Positions 31,001-39,530 of a DNA stretch of 45,031 nt are shown here, piece by piece. Position 1 is the stretch's first letter; each line of letters starts with the position of its first letter. The notes under the pieces were generated by a model. The model was not told the origin of the DNA and ran no database searches. It saw only the letters and a program-made list of their open reading frames with translations. The stretch covers positions 1-45,031 of the forward strand of contig DAOPYW010000009.1 in the NCBI GenBank assembly GCA_035353055.1. The letters run 5' to 3'. A program made the translations under genes and the position numbers. Source of the DNA: JAAYDH01 sp035353055. Lineage in GTDB: Bacteria; Bacillota_I; Bacilli_A; RFN20; CAG-826.

Positions 31001-31843
31001 TTATTTCTTTAGGCGGACTGGCACCCAGATCCAGCTCTTGTAATTCGCGCTGCTCGTATCCCCTTCTTCATAGACTTCAAAGTCATAGCCAGGGATGATT
31101 TCATAGCTGGAGTTCGGAAGCCATTCGGTGTAGATTTTAGCCCAGACTTTTTGAATCGCTTCCGGCATCGCTCCTTTGACGGCAAATTCCGCCCATAAAC
31201 CAGCGGGAACCGTGTGCTCGGAAAATCCCTCGGGAACGCGCTTGACGCATTCATTAAATGCTCCGATGCCATAGGCAAATTCTTTCTCGCCCTGCTTCAT
31301 CGGCATACAGACACCCAGCATTGGAGGGATATCTTTTCGATATTCCTTCTTCATGAACTCAGACCAAAACATCGGGATCTCTTTGGTGGAGTTCTCGCTT
31401 TCAAAACTTCTCACTAACATGGTGATTTTAAAAGCATCCTTTTTGATAATTTTGTATTCCATCGGTTTTCCTCCTTTTACCGAAATAATAATTTCTAAGC
31501 GCGGATATAATTTCATCTTTTCTTGGCAACTCTTAATATCTTTTGGATTCACGCCATGAAACTTCTTAAAAGCGCGAGCAAAGCTCTCGGGAGTCTCATA
31601 GCCATATTTGAAAGCAACATCGATGACTTTAGTTTCATCGTTCAAAAGTTCCTCGGCCGCGAGAGACAGCCTCCTTTTGCGAATGTATTCGCCGACATTG
31701 ATGCCGGTCATCGCCGAAAACATCCTCTGAAAGTAGAAATTTGATACGTAGATATGCTTCGCCACATCTTGAACAGAAAGATTGCTTTGGAGATTGTCTT
31801 CAATGTAGTTGAGTGATTCTTTAAATACTTCAAGTAGATTCAT
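31001..31843 (-). CDS. AraC-family regulator with GyrI-like ligand domain
   Basis: A 280-residue protein. The N-terminal ~110 residues contain two helix-turn-helix motifs of the AraC/XylS type (VQDVAKHIYVSNFYFQRMF and VIDVAFKYGYETPESFARAFKKFHG). Residues ~125-280 form a GyrI-like (effector-binding) domain ending EVYEEGDTSSANYKSWIWVPV. This DNA-binding plus GyrI-like order is that of Rob/SoxS-type multidrug regulators that sense small amphipathic compounds. No ribosome site is visible; a TATACT box lies 17 bases before the ATG, leaving a leader of about ten bases. Targets are unknown; no efflux pump is adjacent. Confidence 0.92.
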   Translation of the reverse strand: MNLLEVFKESLNYIEDNLQSNLSVQDVAKHIYVSNFYFQRMFSAMTGINVGEYIRKRRLSLAAEELLNDETKVIDVAFKYGYETPESFARAFKKFHGVNPKDIKSCQEKMKLYPRLEIIISVKGGKPMEYKIIKKDAFKITMLVRSFESENSTKEIPMFWSEFMKKEYRKDIPPMLGVCMPMKQGEKEFAYGIGAFNECVKRVPEGFSEHTVPAGLWAEFAVKGAMPEAIQKVWAKIYTEWLPNSSYEIIPGYDFEVYEEGDTSSANYKSWIWVPVRLKK

Positions 31844-31919
31844 AAGGTTTGCACTCTATCAGTATAGGCTGAAAAGGGGCGAAAACCTGACTTTTTATGC
31901 CCGAATTAATATTAATTTT

Positions 31920-33623
31920 TTATTTGATGAGATTTTTGAGCAAGATGCGAGCGGCATTTTGTGGGCCGCTGATCTCTTGGCCTGGAATCGCTAATTTGGT
32001 GAACAGTTCACCAATGAGCACACCTTCTTTCGCTAGAGCGTGGAAATAGCTCATTAAGAGCACTTCAGTTTGCTCGCGCTTTTGCACTGGCCCAAAGGGA
32101 TTGGCAAAATAGGAGCGAACCAGGCCAACTTCGCTGGTTGTGCCTTTAGCTTTTCGCCGCCCATCTCTAAAGATATCAATAGCTTCATCGAGATTATCAT
32201 ATAGGTGAAGGCCTTCATCAGTATCAGCATAGTTATTGGCATAGAGAATCATGTCGACTTTGTGGTCGGTGGTAATGAACTTATGAGTGGTAATAGGGAG
32301 CACTAATCGCGCGTTAGTCTGATCGGGATTAAAAAAGATGGCGCGGTCAATCTTCTGATAAGCATAGCCCGCCTCTAAATCATCGAGGCGAACGAACGCG
32401 CCAGTCTCAGTCCCATTAGCGAAGACTTGGCCATCTCTTTTTAACAGCACACCCATATCGTCAAAGACGATGTTCATCTGCTTGATGTAATCTTTGCCGA
32501 TGATTCTCAGGGCTTCTAAGGTTTCGGATTTGCCCGCTCCACTATCGCCGACAATGACGATATTCTTGGTTTGATTGTTGCTCAACAAGAGGGAGACCAT
32601 CGCTCCGTGAATAGGGAGTTGTTTCTCTTCGATCATGTAGAGATTATGGAGAGTGAGAAGCATCTTTTTCAGGTAGCCAAAATAATCGTTTTTATCGAGG
32701 TGGCTGACGAGGCCTAAATAGATGCCATTTTCTCTATCGTGATAGTAAGTGCAATCATATTCATTTTCTCGAATTCCGTATAAGAAAACGAGATTGGGTT
32801 TCTGCTGTTTGATCTCATCATAAGAGGCGAATTCAAAGAGGTTGGCGAGGCCAATTCCCTCATGCAAGAAATCGCGGTGAATATAGACAAAAGCTAAAAG
32901 TGGACCGACTCTCAAAGGGAAGGCAAAAAAGTCCATTTTTTCAATGGCGAGCTTTTTGATGGGGTTCTCTTTTAATTCCGAGAAAATGCCCGATCGAGTA
33001 TTGCTCTTGGTTGTAGCGATAAAAGGTGGGCGAATCACCATCTTGCTGATCAAAGCGATGCCTTGGAGGCAAGCGTAATCGCGGCTAAATAAATAGTTGT
33101 GATGGACATAGAGCAAATTTGCGTTCACTCCCGCAGGCAACTGGCGATAGACGTTGAAATTCGCGCCGAGAATATTGGTTGAAATCGCTCGATAAAGCGA
33201 GAGAATTAAACTATTGAAATGGTCGATAGTGACAATCAAGTCAGGAGCTTTAGCGCTCTGGCGATATAGATAAGAAGCAGCCATCAAGCCGAATCGCTGG
33301 ATGCTCCGCCAATAATCGTAAAAAGCTTCGGTCAAATGATAGAGTTCATCTTGATATTTGAGCAAGCCCTGCAAAGAAGGATTCTTGTGAAAAGTCTCGC
33401 GGTAGCTATATAGATAAAGCAGCTTATAAGCATCGTGAAATTGAGCGATGGTAACGCCTTTAAAGGGCTCGATTAGCACATCTTTTTTATCTCTTAGTTT
33501 ATTGATGAATTGGCTGAGGACGCTCAAAAAGCTCTTTGATTGCAAAATGCTGACTTCCGATTCGCAGTCCGAAGCATCGAAGTTGATGAGAGCATAAGTA
33601 TCGGTGAGATGAAATCTTTTCAT
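31920..33623 (-). CDS. PEPCK/HprK-like P-loop kinase of unknown role (567 aa)
   Basis: The N-terminal ~335 residues are not recognisable. The C-terminal ~230 residues have a P-loop GDSGAGKS at 359-366, close to the HprK form, followed by a metal-binding type DDMG (388-391). The later blocks FANGTETGAFVRLDDL and KGTTSEVGLVRSYFANPFGP resemble the substrate and adenine regions of ATP-dependent phosphoenolpyruvate carboxykinase. The size (567) is near that of PEPCK but the N-terminal half does not show the PEPCK signature blocks that I would expect. It is probably a kinase of the PEPCK/HprK superfamily rather than a proven gluconeogenic enzyme. A strong AGGAGG site precedes the ATG. No phosphorelay gene is adjacent. 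Confidence 0.7.
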   Translation of the reverse strand: MKRFHLTDTYALINFDASDCESEVSILQSKSFLSVLSQFINKLRDKKDVLIEPFKGVTIAQFHDAYKLLYLYSYRETFHKNPSLQGLLKYQDELYHLTEAFYDYWRSIQRFGLMAASYLYRQSAKAPDLIVTIDHFNSLILSLYRAISTNILGANFNVYRQLPAGVNANLLYVHHNYLFSRDYACLQGIALISKMVIRPPFIATTKSNTRSGIFSELKENPIKKLAIEKMDFFAFPLRVGPLLAFVYIHRDFLHEGIGLANLFEFASYDEIKQQKPNLVFLYGIRENEYDCTYYHDRENGIYLGLVSHLDKNDYFGYLKKMLLTLHNLYMIEEKQLPIHGAMVSLLLSNNQTKNIVIVGDSGAGKSETLEALRIIGKDYIKQMNIVFDDMGVLLKRDGQVFANGTETGAFVRLDDLEAGYAYQKIDRAIFFNPDQTNARLVLPITTHKFITTDHKVDMILYANNYADTDEGLHLYDNLDEAIDIFRDGRRKAKGTTSEVGLVRSYFANPFGPVQKREQTEVLLMSYFHALAKEGVLIGELFTKLAIPGQEISGPQNAARILLKNLIK

Positions 33624-33706
33624 ATTGATGGCCTCCTTATATCAATTTGCAAAGGCGAGAGATGATATAGTTATTAAACACCTTTTATGCGGCTTTTGCT
33701 CGGCAA

Positions 33707-34381
33707 TTATGCCAAAGCATAAGTTAAGGTGATGCCTGTAAGGATAAGCGCTTGGCCGAGAAGATAGAAGAGCATGATGTAATAATCTCTTCTTTTGAAG
33801 TCTTTAATGAAGAATGATTTAGTCAAAATCAAATCGGAAGCGAGGAAAGATATTCCCCCGATGACACCTAATATCATGAAATTAGCAAAGCCTTTCGCTG
33901 AAGCGATAATCGACACTACAGAGACGACAAGGAGAACACCGAGATAGATATTTCCAATGAGCGCGAGGTAGCGGCTCTTGGTAATCTTTTTGGAAAAAGG
34001 ATAGAAAGCCAGGGTAAATAGAAGGATGGCAAAGCCAACCACCACATAAAACCACCAATCGAGAGGTTGGCTCTTCATCATGACGAAGAGAATCTCTCCT
34101 AGATAGCAGAAGTGGCCGAATAAGAAAAGGATTGTCCCGACGAGAAATAGCTTGTGGTTTTTAGATATCAAAGCAATATCCCCGAGCATCCCTAAAAAAG
34201 CTCCGATATAAATCAGCGGATGGGTGGGAAGAGTCACCACCACAGCCAGAGCCAGAAAGAATACTGAGAATGGCTTCGTGATTTTGCGAATCATTTCCTT
34301 TTCGAGAAAAGCAGCGACTAACTCCACGATCGATACAGCGACAAAAAGCCCAAAAAATAAATAGGTCATTGGTTGTAGCAT
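33707..34381 (-). CDS. YhhN / TMEM86-family membrane protein
   Basis: A 224-residue protein with about eight hydrophobic segments throughout. The LIYIGAFLGMLGDIAL stretch (about 55-70) with its Gly and Asp and the LASDLILTKSFF stretch near the end match YhhN proteins. Eukaryotic relatives (TMEM86) are lysoplasmalogenases that hydrolyse the vinyl ether bond of lysoplasmalogen; anaerobic Firmicutes make plasmalogens, so a similar role is plausible but not shown. GGAGAT precedes the ATG. It lies downstream of tex on the same strand and upstream of the PEPCK-like gene, each with a gap of about 75-85 bases. Confidence 0.85.
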   Translation of the reverse strand: MLQPMTYLFFGLFVAVSIVELVAAFLEKEMIRKITKPFSVFFLALAVVVTLPTHPLIYIGAFLGMLGDIALISKNHKLFLVGTILFLFGHFCYLGEILFVMMKSQPLDWWFYVVVGFAILLFTLAFYPFSKKITKSRYLALIGNIYLGVLLVVSVVSIIASAKGFANFMILGVIGGISFLASDLILTKSFFIKDFKRRDYYIMLFYLLGQALILTGITLTYALA

Positions 34382-34455
34382 AATATTTATCTCCGTTTTT
34401 ATCTTAGCATTATTATGTGATAATTTGGCTCAAATAAGCAAAAAAGAGGCGGTGA

Positions 34456-36606
34456 TTACTGATTTTCCGTCACTTGTTTAATCGATAAGCTGATGCGCTT
34501 CTTGGCGACATCCAGCGCGATGACTTTCACTTTTACAATATCATTCACCGCGTATAAAGAGGATATATCTCTCACGTATTTATTGGCGATTTCGGATATG
34601 TGAACAAGGCCATCTTGATGGACATTGATGTCGACAAACATGCCGAAATCCATGATGTTTCGCACTGTCCCCTGCAAGATCATCCCTTCTTTTAAATCCT
34701 TGATATCTTTGACTTCTTGATTGAGCTGAACGATCTCTATCTCATCGCGGATATCTCGCCCTGGGCGTTTAATCTCTTCGATGATATCGCGATAGGTCGC
34801 TTCGCCGATAGCGAATTTGGCGAGCACTTCCGCTTTCGAAAGACTAGCAAGTGCATTTTCTTTTTGCTCGCTTGTATCATTGAGCAAATCAATTTTGGCT
34901 TTGCTGAGAATAAACTTAGCCGCTTCGTATGATTCGGGGTGAATTGATGTTTGGTCAAGAGGCTCTTTGCCTCCTAATATGCGCAGGAAGCCCGCGCATT
35001 GCTCGAACGCCTTATCTCCTAACTTAGGGACCTTCTTCAGCTCTTTTCTGGTTTGGAAGGGTCCATTATCTTTGAGATATTGATAGATATTAGTTGCTAC
35101 GGTCTTATTGACGCCCGCTACATAGTTTAATAGAGAGATGGAACAATTGTTTAAATTGACACCGACAGTGTTGACAGCATCTTCCACCACGCCATGAAGA
35201 GCCCCACTCAACTTAGTTTGGTTCATATCGTGTTGATATTGACCGACGCCGATAGCTTTTGGATCGATCTTCACTAGTTCGCTAAGCGGGTCTTGAATGC
35301 GCCTAGCTAGAGAGATAGCGCTTCTTTTTTCTACGGTCAAATCAGGGAATTCTTCTTCTCCAATCTTTGAAGCGCTATAGACGGAAGCTCCGCTCTCATT
35401 GACGATGAAGAGCTTTGTCGAAAAGCTGTTATCTTTGATAATTTTAGAAATTTCTGCTTCGCTCTCTCGAGAAGCGGTTCCATTGCCAAGAGCGATGTAA
35501 TCGATGCGATTGTTTTTTAATATGTTGGTGATTTGCTGCCTCGCTCTTTTGACTTCGCTCTCCGAGGCAGCAGTCAAGTAGACGACCCCCACTTCTTGAG
35601 GAATGCCATATTCGTTCACTAAAGCGTATTTGCAACCTGTTCTAAATCCTGGGTCAAATCCCAAGACTCTCTTATTTTTAAGAGGTGGCTGAAGCAAAAG
35701 GGCCTGCAAGTTCTTCTTAAAGACGATAATCGAAGCATCTTCCGCTTTTTCGAAAAGGTCGTTTCTCATCTCGTTTTCGACGGAAGGAAGAATCAATCTT
35801 TTTAAAGCATCCTCGATGGCGAAAGTCATCTCTTTTATGAAAGCATTATTTTTTAAATAGTCATCAGCAATCCGCATCTTGAGAATTTCGGTGTCATATT
35901 CTAAAGCTACTTTTAAGCATTTGACGCTTTCGCCACGATTGATGGCTAAGAGGCGATGAGGAGGAATGCGCGATATTTTCTCTTGATAGTTCGCGTATTT
36001 ACCATAGGTATCTTTCTCATCCTTAGCAATTTCTTTGGATGTGATCAAGCCTTCGCGAAAGATATATTTCTTAATGTAGGATCGGTACTTCGCTTCATCG
36101 CTGATCTCTTCGGCGATGATGTCGAGAGCTCCCGAGATAGCTTCTTCGAGGTTGTTGACACCTTTTTCGGCATTGATAAAGGAAGCTAAAAAACTGTCGT
36201 GATCTCGGCTTTTCATTCCTAGTTTAAGATAAATTGCTAAAGGCTCTAAACCTTTTTCTTTCGCGATGCTCGCCCTGGTTTTCCGCTTAGGTTTATAAGG
36301 GCGATAGATATCTTCGAGTTCCGCTAATGTGCCGATGTTTTCGATTGCGACTTTTAACTCGGGTGTGAGCTTGCCTTGGTCATCAATCGAGGCTAAAACA
36401 GTCTTTATTCTCTCATCCAAATTGCGGAGGTAGATCAGGGAATCATCTAGGTCGCGAAGCTCGCTATCAGTGAGATTTCCCGTCACCTCTTTGCGGTATC
36501 GGGCAATAAAAGGAATCGTGTCGCCACTATCGATGAGCTTAATCGCTGCTTCCACCTGCTCTATTTTGACATTGAGTTTATCCGCTATTCTTTTTGGTAT
36601 GATCAT
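34456..36606 (-). CDS. tex: Tex-family RNA-binding transcription accessory protein
   Basis: A 716-residue protein of normal Tex length. The N-terminal Tex domain begins MIIPKRIADKLNVKIEQVEAAIKLIDSGDTIPFIARYRKEVTGNL. A YqgF/RNase H-like domain lies around 320-440 (VLGFDPGFRTGCKYALV), two helix-hairpin-helix motifs around 480-560, and an S1 domain at about 640-712 (GMILQGTVRNIMDFGMFVDI). Tex binds nucleic acid and is related to the eukaryotic elongation factor Spt6; it affects transcription and stress tolerance in several bacteria. GGAG precedes the ATG. It is divergent from the SDR gene. Confidence 0.97.
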   Translation of the reverse strand: MIIPKRIADKLNVKIEQVEAAIKLIDSGDTIPFIARYRKEVTGNLTDSELRDLDDSLIYLRNLDERIKTVLASIDDQGKLTPELKVAIENIGTLAELEDIYRPYKPKRKTRASIAKEKGLEPLAIYLKLGMKSRDHDSFLASFINAEKGVNNLEEAISGALDIIAEEISDEAKYRSYIKKYIFREGLITSKEIAKDEKDTYGKYANYQEKISRIPPHRLLAINRGESVKCLKVALEYDTEILKMRIADDYLKNNAFIKEMTFAIEDALKRLILPSVENEMRNDLFEKAEDASIIVFKKNLQALLLQPPLKNKRVLGFDPGFRTGCKYALVNEYGIPQEVGVVYLTAASESEVKRARQQITNILKNNRIDYIALGNGTASRESEAEISKIIKDNSFSTKLFIVNESGASVYSASKIGEEEFPDLTVEKRSAISLARRIQDPLSELVKIDPKAIGVGQYQHDMNQTKLSGALHGVVEDAVNTVGVNLNNCSISLLNYVAGVNKTVATNIYQYLKDNGPFQTRKELKKVPKLGDKAFEQCAGFLRILGGKEPLDQTSIHPESYEAAKFILSKAKIDLLNDTSEQKENALASLSKAEVLAKFAIGEATYRDIIEEIKRPGRDIRDEIEIVQLNQEVKDIKDLKEGMILQGTVRNIMDFGMFVDINVHQDGLVHISEIANKYVRDISSLYAVNDIVKVKVIALDVAKKRISLSIKQVTENQ

Positions 36607-36730
36607 ATTAATTTACTCCAGATGACTTATTATATCATAATAAAAAAACAATCATGCCGCCCAGAAAGCAAAACCTTCAACATTGATGAAATAATATCGG
36701 TTTTGCCGAAAGAAATGCTAAACTATGTCT

Positions 36731-37534
36731 ATGAAATACGCCTTAATTACTGGTGCGAAATCGCTGCTAGCTCACGCGGTCATCGAATCGATTAAAAAAG
36801 ATTACGCTTTCTTTTTGGTAGACCTCAGCCCATCGCTGAGAGAGATGTATCAAGATATCGATAATGCTAGTTTTATTGTTGGTGATGTCACCAAAGAAGA
36901 AACAATCAAAAAAATAGTTGAGGAAGTTTCCAAAAAAACTAGCCAACTTGATCTAGTCATTCACATGGCTGGAATCGTAGAGCTGGGTTCTTTAGTGGAA
37001 GTCAATCCCACCATCTTAGAAAAGGTCTTTGCCACCAATCTATTTAGCATCTATCACATCAATCAAATACTATTGCCACTGCTTATTCCTTTTAAAGGAA
37101 GAATTATTCATGTCAGCAGTGAATATGGGCGCCTATTAGGTCTCCCCTTTCACTCTTTCTATACGATGAGCAAGCATGCTTTAGAAATCTACAACGATAG
37201 CTTGAGAAGAGAGCTCAAAGGCCTAGGCATTAAAGTGATTAAGATTAGACCGGGAGCATTTAAAACTTCCATGCAGTCGAGAATCACTCAGCAATTCGAA
37301 GAGCAAGTCAAACAGACCAAATATTTCAAAGATCCCCTGCTCAAAATGCAGGGCATGATGCTAAAAGAATTAAAGCGCGCGAAAAACCCAGAAAAAATCA
37401 TCAAAACATTTAGAAAAGCCATCTATTCTCGAAAGCCAAAAATTGCTTATGACGTAGGAAACTCTTTCAAGATGAAATTATTAAACGCTTTGCCTCCGCG
37501 TCTTCAAGACTGGATATTGGCGAAGTTTTTCTAG
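36731..37534 (+). CDS. Short-chain dehydrogenase/reductase
   Basis: A 267-residue SDR. The Rossmann start is MKYALITGAKSLLAHAVIES: the first TG is kept, but the glycines of the usual TGxxxGxG are replaced (TGAKSLLA). The later motifs are classical: NAG-like HMAGIVEL, the catalytic HVSSEYGR Ser, YTMSKHA (Tyr-x-x-x-Lys) and IRPGAFKT. Substrate and cofactor are not clear; the altered glycine loop might lower NAD(P) affinity. I start at the second ATG (36731), because a TAAACT box with TGC ahead (36716-36724) places the transcript start there, giving a leaderless mRNA, and MKYALITG is the normal family start. Its stop abuts the stop of the convergent AlkD-like gene. Confidence 0.9.
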   Translation: MKYALITGAKSLLAHAVIESIKKDYAFFLVDLSPSLREMYQDIDNASFIVGDVTKEETIKKIVEEVSKKTSQLDLVIHMAGIVELGSLVEVNPTILEKVFATNLFSIYHINQILLPLLIPFKGRIIHVSSEYGRLLGLPFHSFYTMSKHALEIYNDSLRRELKGLGIKVIKIRPGAFKTSMQSRITQQFEEQVKQTKYFKDPLLKMQGMMLKELKRAKNPEKIIKTFRKAIYSRKPKIAYDVGNSFKMKLLNALPPRLQDWILAKFF

Positions 37535-38167
37535 CTATTTATAGAGTTTGCGGAGATCTTTGGCCTTCGCTTTTATCTCATCGCTGATGCGGAATGAATC
37601 AGACATTTTTTGGACGCCTTTACCGATGATGTCATAGCGTAGTGGTTTGCTAGCGATAAAATCGAGCACTACTTCCGGATTATAGATTGCGAGGTCCGCT
37701 AGGAGCCAGGCTTCCGCCATCTGGACATAATACTCTTCATCGTCATGGAATAAAGCGAGAATATCTCTCGTCAATTTGGGATCTTTTTGAAAGCCGCTTA
37801 AGAAGATCACATAGCCCCATCTTCTGACGAAAAGCAATGGGGATTTGACATATTTTTTGGCTTTCTGATAGACATATTCAAAGGAGGGAGCTTTTACTAA
37901 TAGCTGAATCAAAATATCGACATGCCACCAATCATGAAGGTGTTCGAAATGCCTCTCGATAAATTCGATTTGCTCCTCGTATTTTTTGATTCTTTTCAAA
38001 GAAACGACAAAGTAGATACGGAACATCGCGCCGCTTTCGTCGATATGAGGATAGAGGGGCGAGACATCGACGCCTTCCTTTAGATATTGCTTGGCAATGG
38101 TATCGATATCAGCGGTTTTTATTTTTTTTATTTTCGAGAGCAATTGTTTGGTTTGTTCATAGATCAT
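37535..38167 (-). CDS. AlkD-like DNA alkylation repair protein
   Basis: A 210-residue all-helical protein built of HEAT-like repeats. The blocks FEHLHDWWHVDIL, LLFVRRWGYVIFLSGF and DDEEYYVQMAEAWLLADLAI correspond to the conserved segments of the AlkD/AlkC family, in which Asp, Arg and Trp residues line the DNA-binding cleft that removes 3- and 7-alkylated purines without flipping the base. I choose the ATG at 38167, because AGGAG lies seven bases upstream; the frame upstream of it reads through that site. The gene is convergent with the SDR with no bases between the two stops. The PTS-type permease upstream has its own terminator. Confidence 0.87.
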   Translation of the reverse strand: MIYEQTKQLLSKIKKIKTADIDTIAKQYLKEGVDVSPLYPHIDESGAMFRIYFVVSLKRIKKYEEQIEFIERHFEHLHDWWHVDILIQLLVKAPSFEYVYQKAKKYVKSPLLFVRRWGYVIFLSGFQKDPKLTRDILALFHDDEEYYVQMAEAWLLADLAIYNPEVVLDFIASKPLRYDIIGKGVQKMSDSFRISDEIKAKAKDLRKLYK

Positions 38168-38206
38168 AATCATTCTCCTATCAAAAAGTTTATCACATTG
38201 CCTGCT

Positions 38207-38252
38207 AACAAAAAACTCACCATAGAGCAAATTGCCTGATGATGAGTTTGTT
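38207..38252 (-). terminator. Probable terminator of the PTS-type permease gene
   Basis: On the minus strand AAACTCATCAT can pair with ATGGTGAGTTT, one mismatch, around a loop of about 17 bases, followed by T-rich sequence. Confidence 0.6.
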
Positions 38253-38273
38253 TTTTTGTTTTATTTCGAAGAA

Positions 38274-39431
38274 TTAAATCTTCAAATCTCCATCTTTGAT
38301 TAGCTTGAATTTTCTAAATAAGAGATCGATGCCAAAGACTAATAGAGCAGGGACGACAATCTGAAAGCCAATCACTCCCACCCAGGCTTGCCAGCTGTTG
38401 ACACCCATGGAAATAAAGGTGCCAATTTGGCCGACTAATCCCGCGGTACCCATGCCGGCATTAGAGCCCATGCAAGCCAAGCGAAGCCAGCAAGTTGACA
38501 CAGGACCTAGAATGGCAGAAGCGATGATAGTAGGCAACCAAATAATCGGCTTTTTAACGATGTTTTTGAATTGGAGCATGCTGGTGCCAATGCCGATGGA
38601 TATCAGCGTTCCAATATTGTTGTCTTTGCGAGATTGAATCATGAAGCCAATCATCTGCGTCGAGCATCCGATGATAGAAGCTCCACTAGCGATCACTAAG
38701 CCAGAATAATTGGGGTCAGCTAAGGCTGCGCTCACGGTCATTCCCGCTGGAAGCATAAAAATCATGCCAGCGATGGCGGCGCTGCTGATCGGTGCAGTTA
38801 AGGCTATTCCCATCAAAGCAGCGACTAAAATGCCCATGACGAATGGAGCGGCATTGGTGGAGATATTGATGAGCCATTGAATGCTATAAGTCACATAGAT
38901 TGCGGGGTAGCGAACACCCAGAGATAAAATCAGGCCAAATACAGCCCCAAATAGAGGCACTAAAATAAGGTCGACAGGAGTTTTCTTGACGAGGATATAT
39001 CTCATTAATAAAGCCACGCCAATAACCACAAAATAAATGGTCAATGGATCGCCAATTTTAATCATATCGGTGGTCGGATGATCGGAATCAGTGATGAATT
39101 TAGTGGTCAAAGAGAAGTAAGCGGCTGCTTCGCCGACAAATCCTAAGACCACCGTTTTCAAGGGGTCCATCTTAAGGGCTAAGCCGACGCCGACGCCAAT
39201 TCCTGCTCCAGTGATTGCCTGAAGCACAAAGGATAAGCCGCTGGTGCCAGTGCCGATAACCTTGACCATAAAGGCGGCGAAAGGATTATTTCCGGCATAG
39301 GAAAATAAAGTGCCAATGGTCGCAAAAATCGTGCCGATGATGACAGTGGCAAAAAAGCCGTAGGCCATACCGTTTAATGTCTTGATGATATAATCGCCGA
39401 CTTTTTTTCTTTTGGTCATCTCTTTTTCCAT
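38274..39431 (-). CDS. PTS_EIIC_2-family membrane permease
   Basis: A 385-residue integral membrane protein with about ten hydrophobic segments. Blocks such as SFVLQAITGAGIGVGVGLALKMDPLKTVVLGFVGEAA and GIGTSMLQFKNIVKKP belong to the PTS_EIIC_2 family of Firmicutes. Some members act as sugar-type IIC components, but no IIA or IIB gene is next to it, so whether it works with the phosphotransferase system is not settled. I start at the ATG at 39431; an in-frame TTG lies two codons upstream. No ribosome site is seen: TATGAT (39440-39445 on the minus strand) is eight bases before this ATG, so the message is probably leaderless. Confidence 0.85.
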   Translation of the reverse strand: MEKEMTKRKKVGDYIIKTLNGMAYGFFATVIIGTIFATIGTLFSYAGNNPFAAFMVKVIGTGTSGLSFVLQAITGAGIGVGVGLALKMDPLKTVVLGFVGEAAAYFSLTTKFITDSDHPTTDMIKIGDPLTIYFVVIGVALLMRYILVKKTPVDLILVPLFGAVFGLILSLGVRYPAIYVTYSIQWLINISTNAAPFVMGILVAALMGIALTAPISSAAIAGMIFMLPAGMTVSAALADPNYSGLVIASGASIIGCSTQMIGFMIQSRKDNNIGTLISIGIGTSMLQFKNIVKKPIIWLPTIIASAILGPVSTCWLRLACMGSNAGMGTAGLVGQIGTFISMGVNSWQAWVGVIGFQIVVPALLVFGIDLLFRKFKLIKDGDLKI

Positions 39432-39530
39432 AGACAAATATCATAAAGTAGTTTAGGAAAAATAACTACAATTATTTGAAAGGTTAATAGAATATTACCA
39501 AGCAATTATTGGAGTTTATTGATTTTAGAA

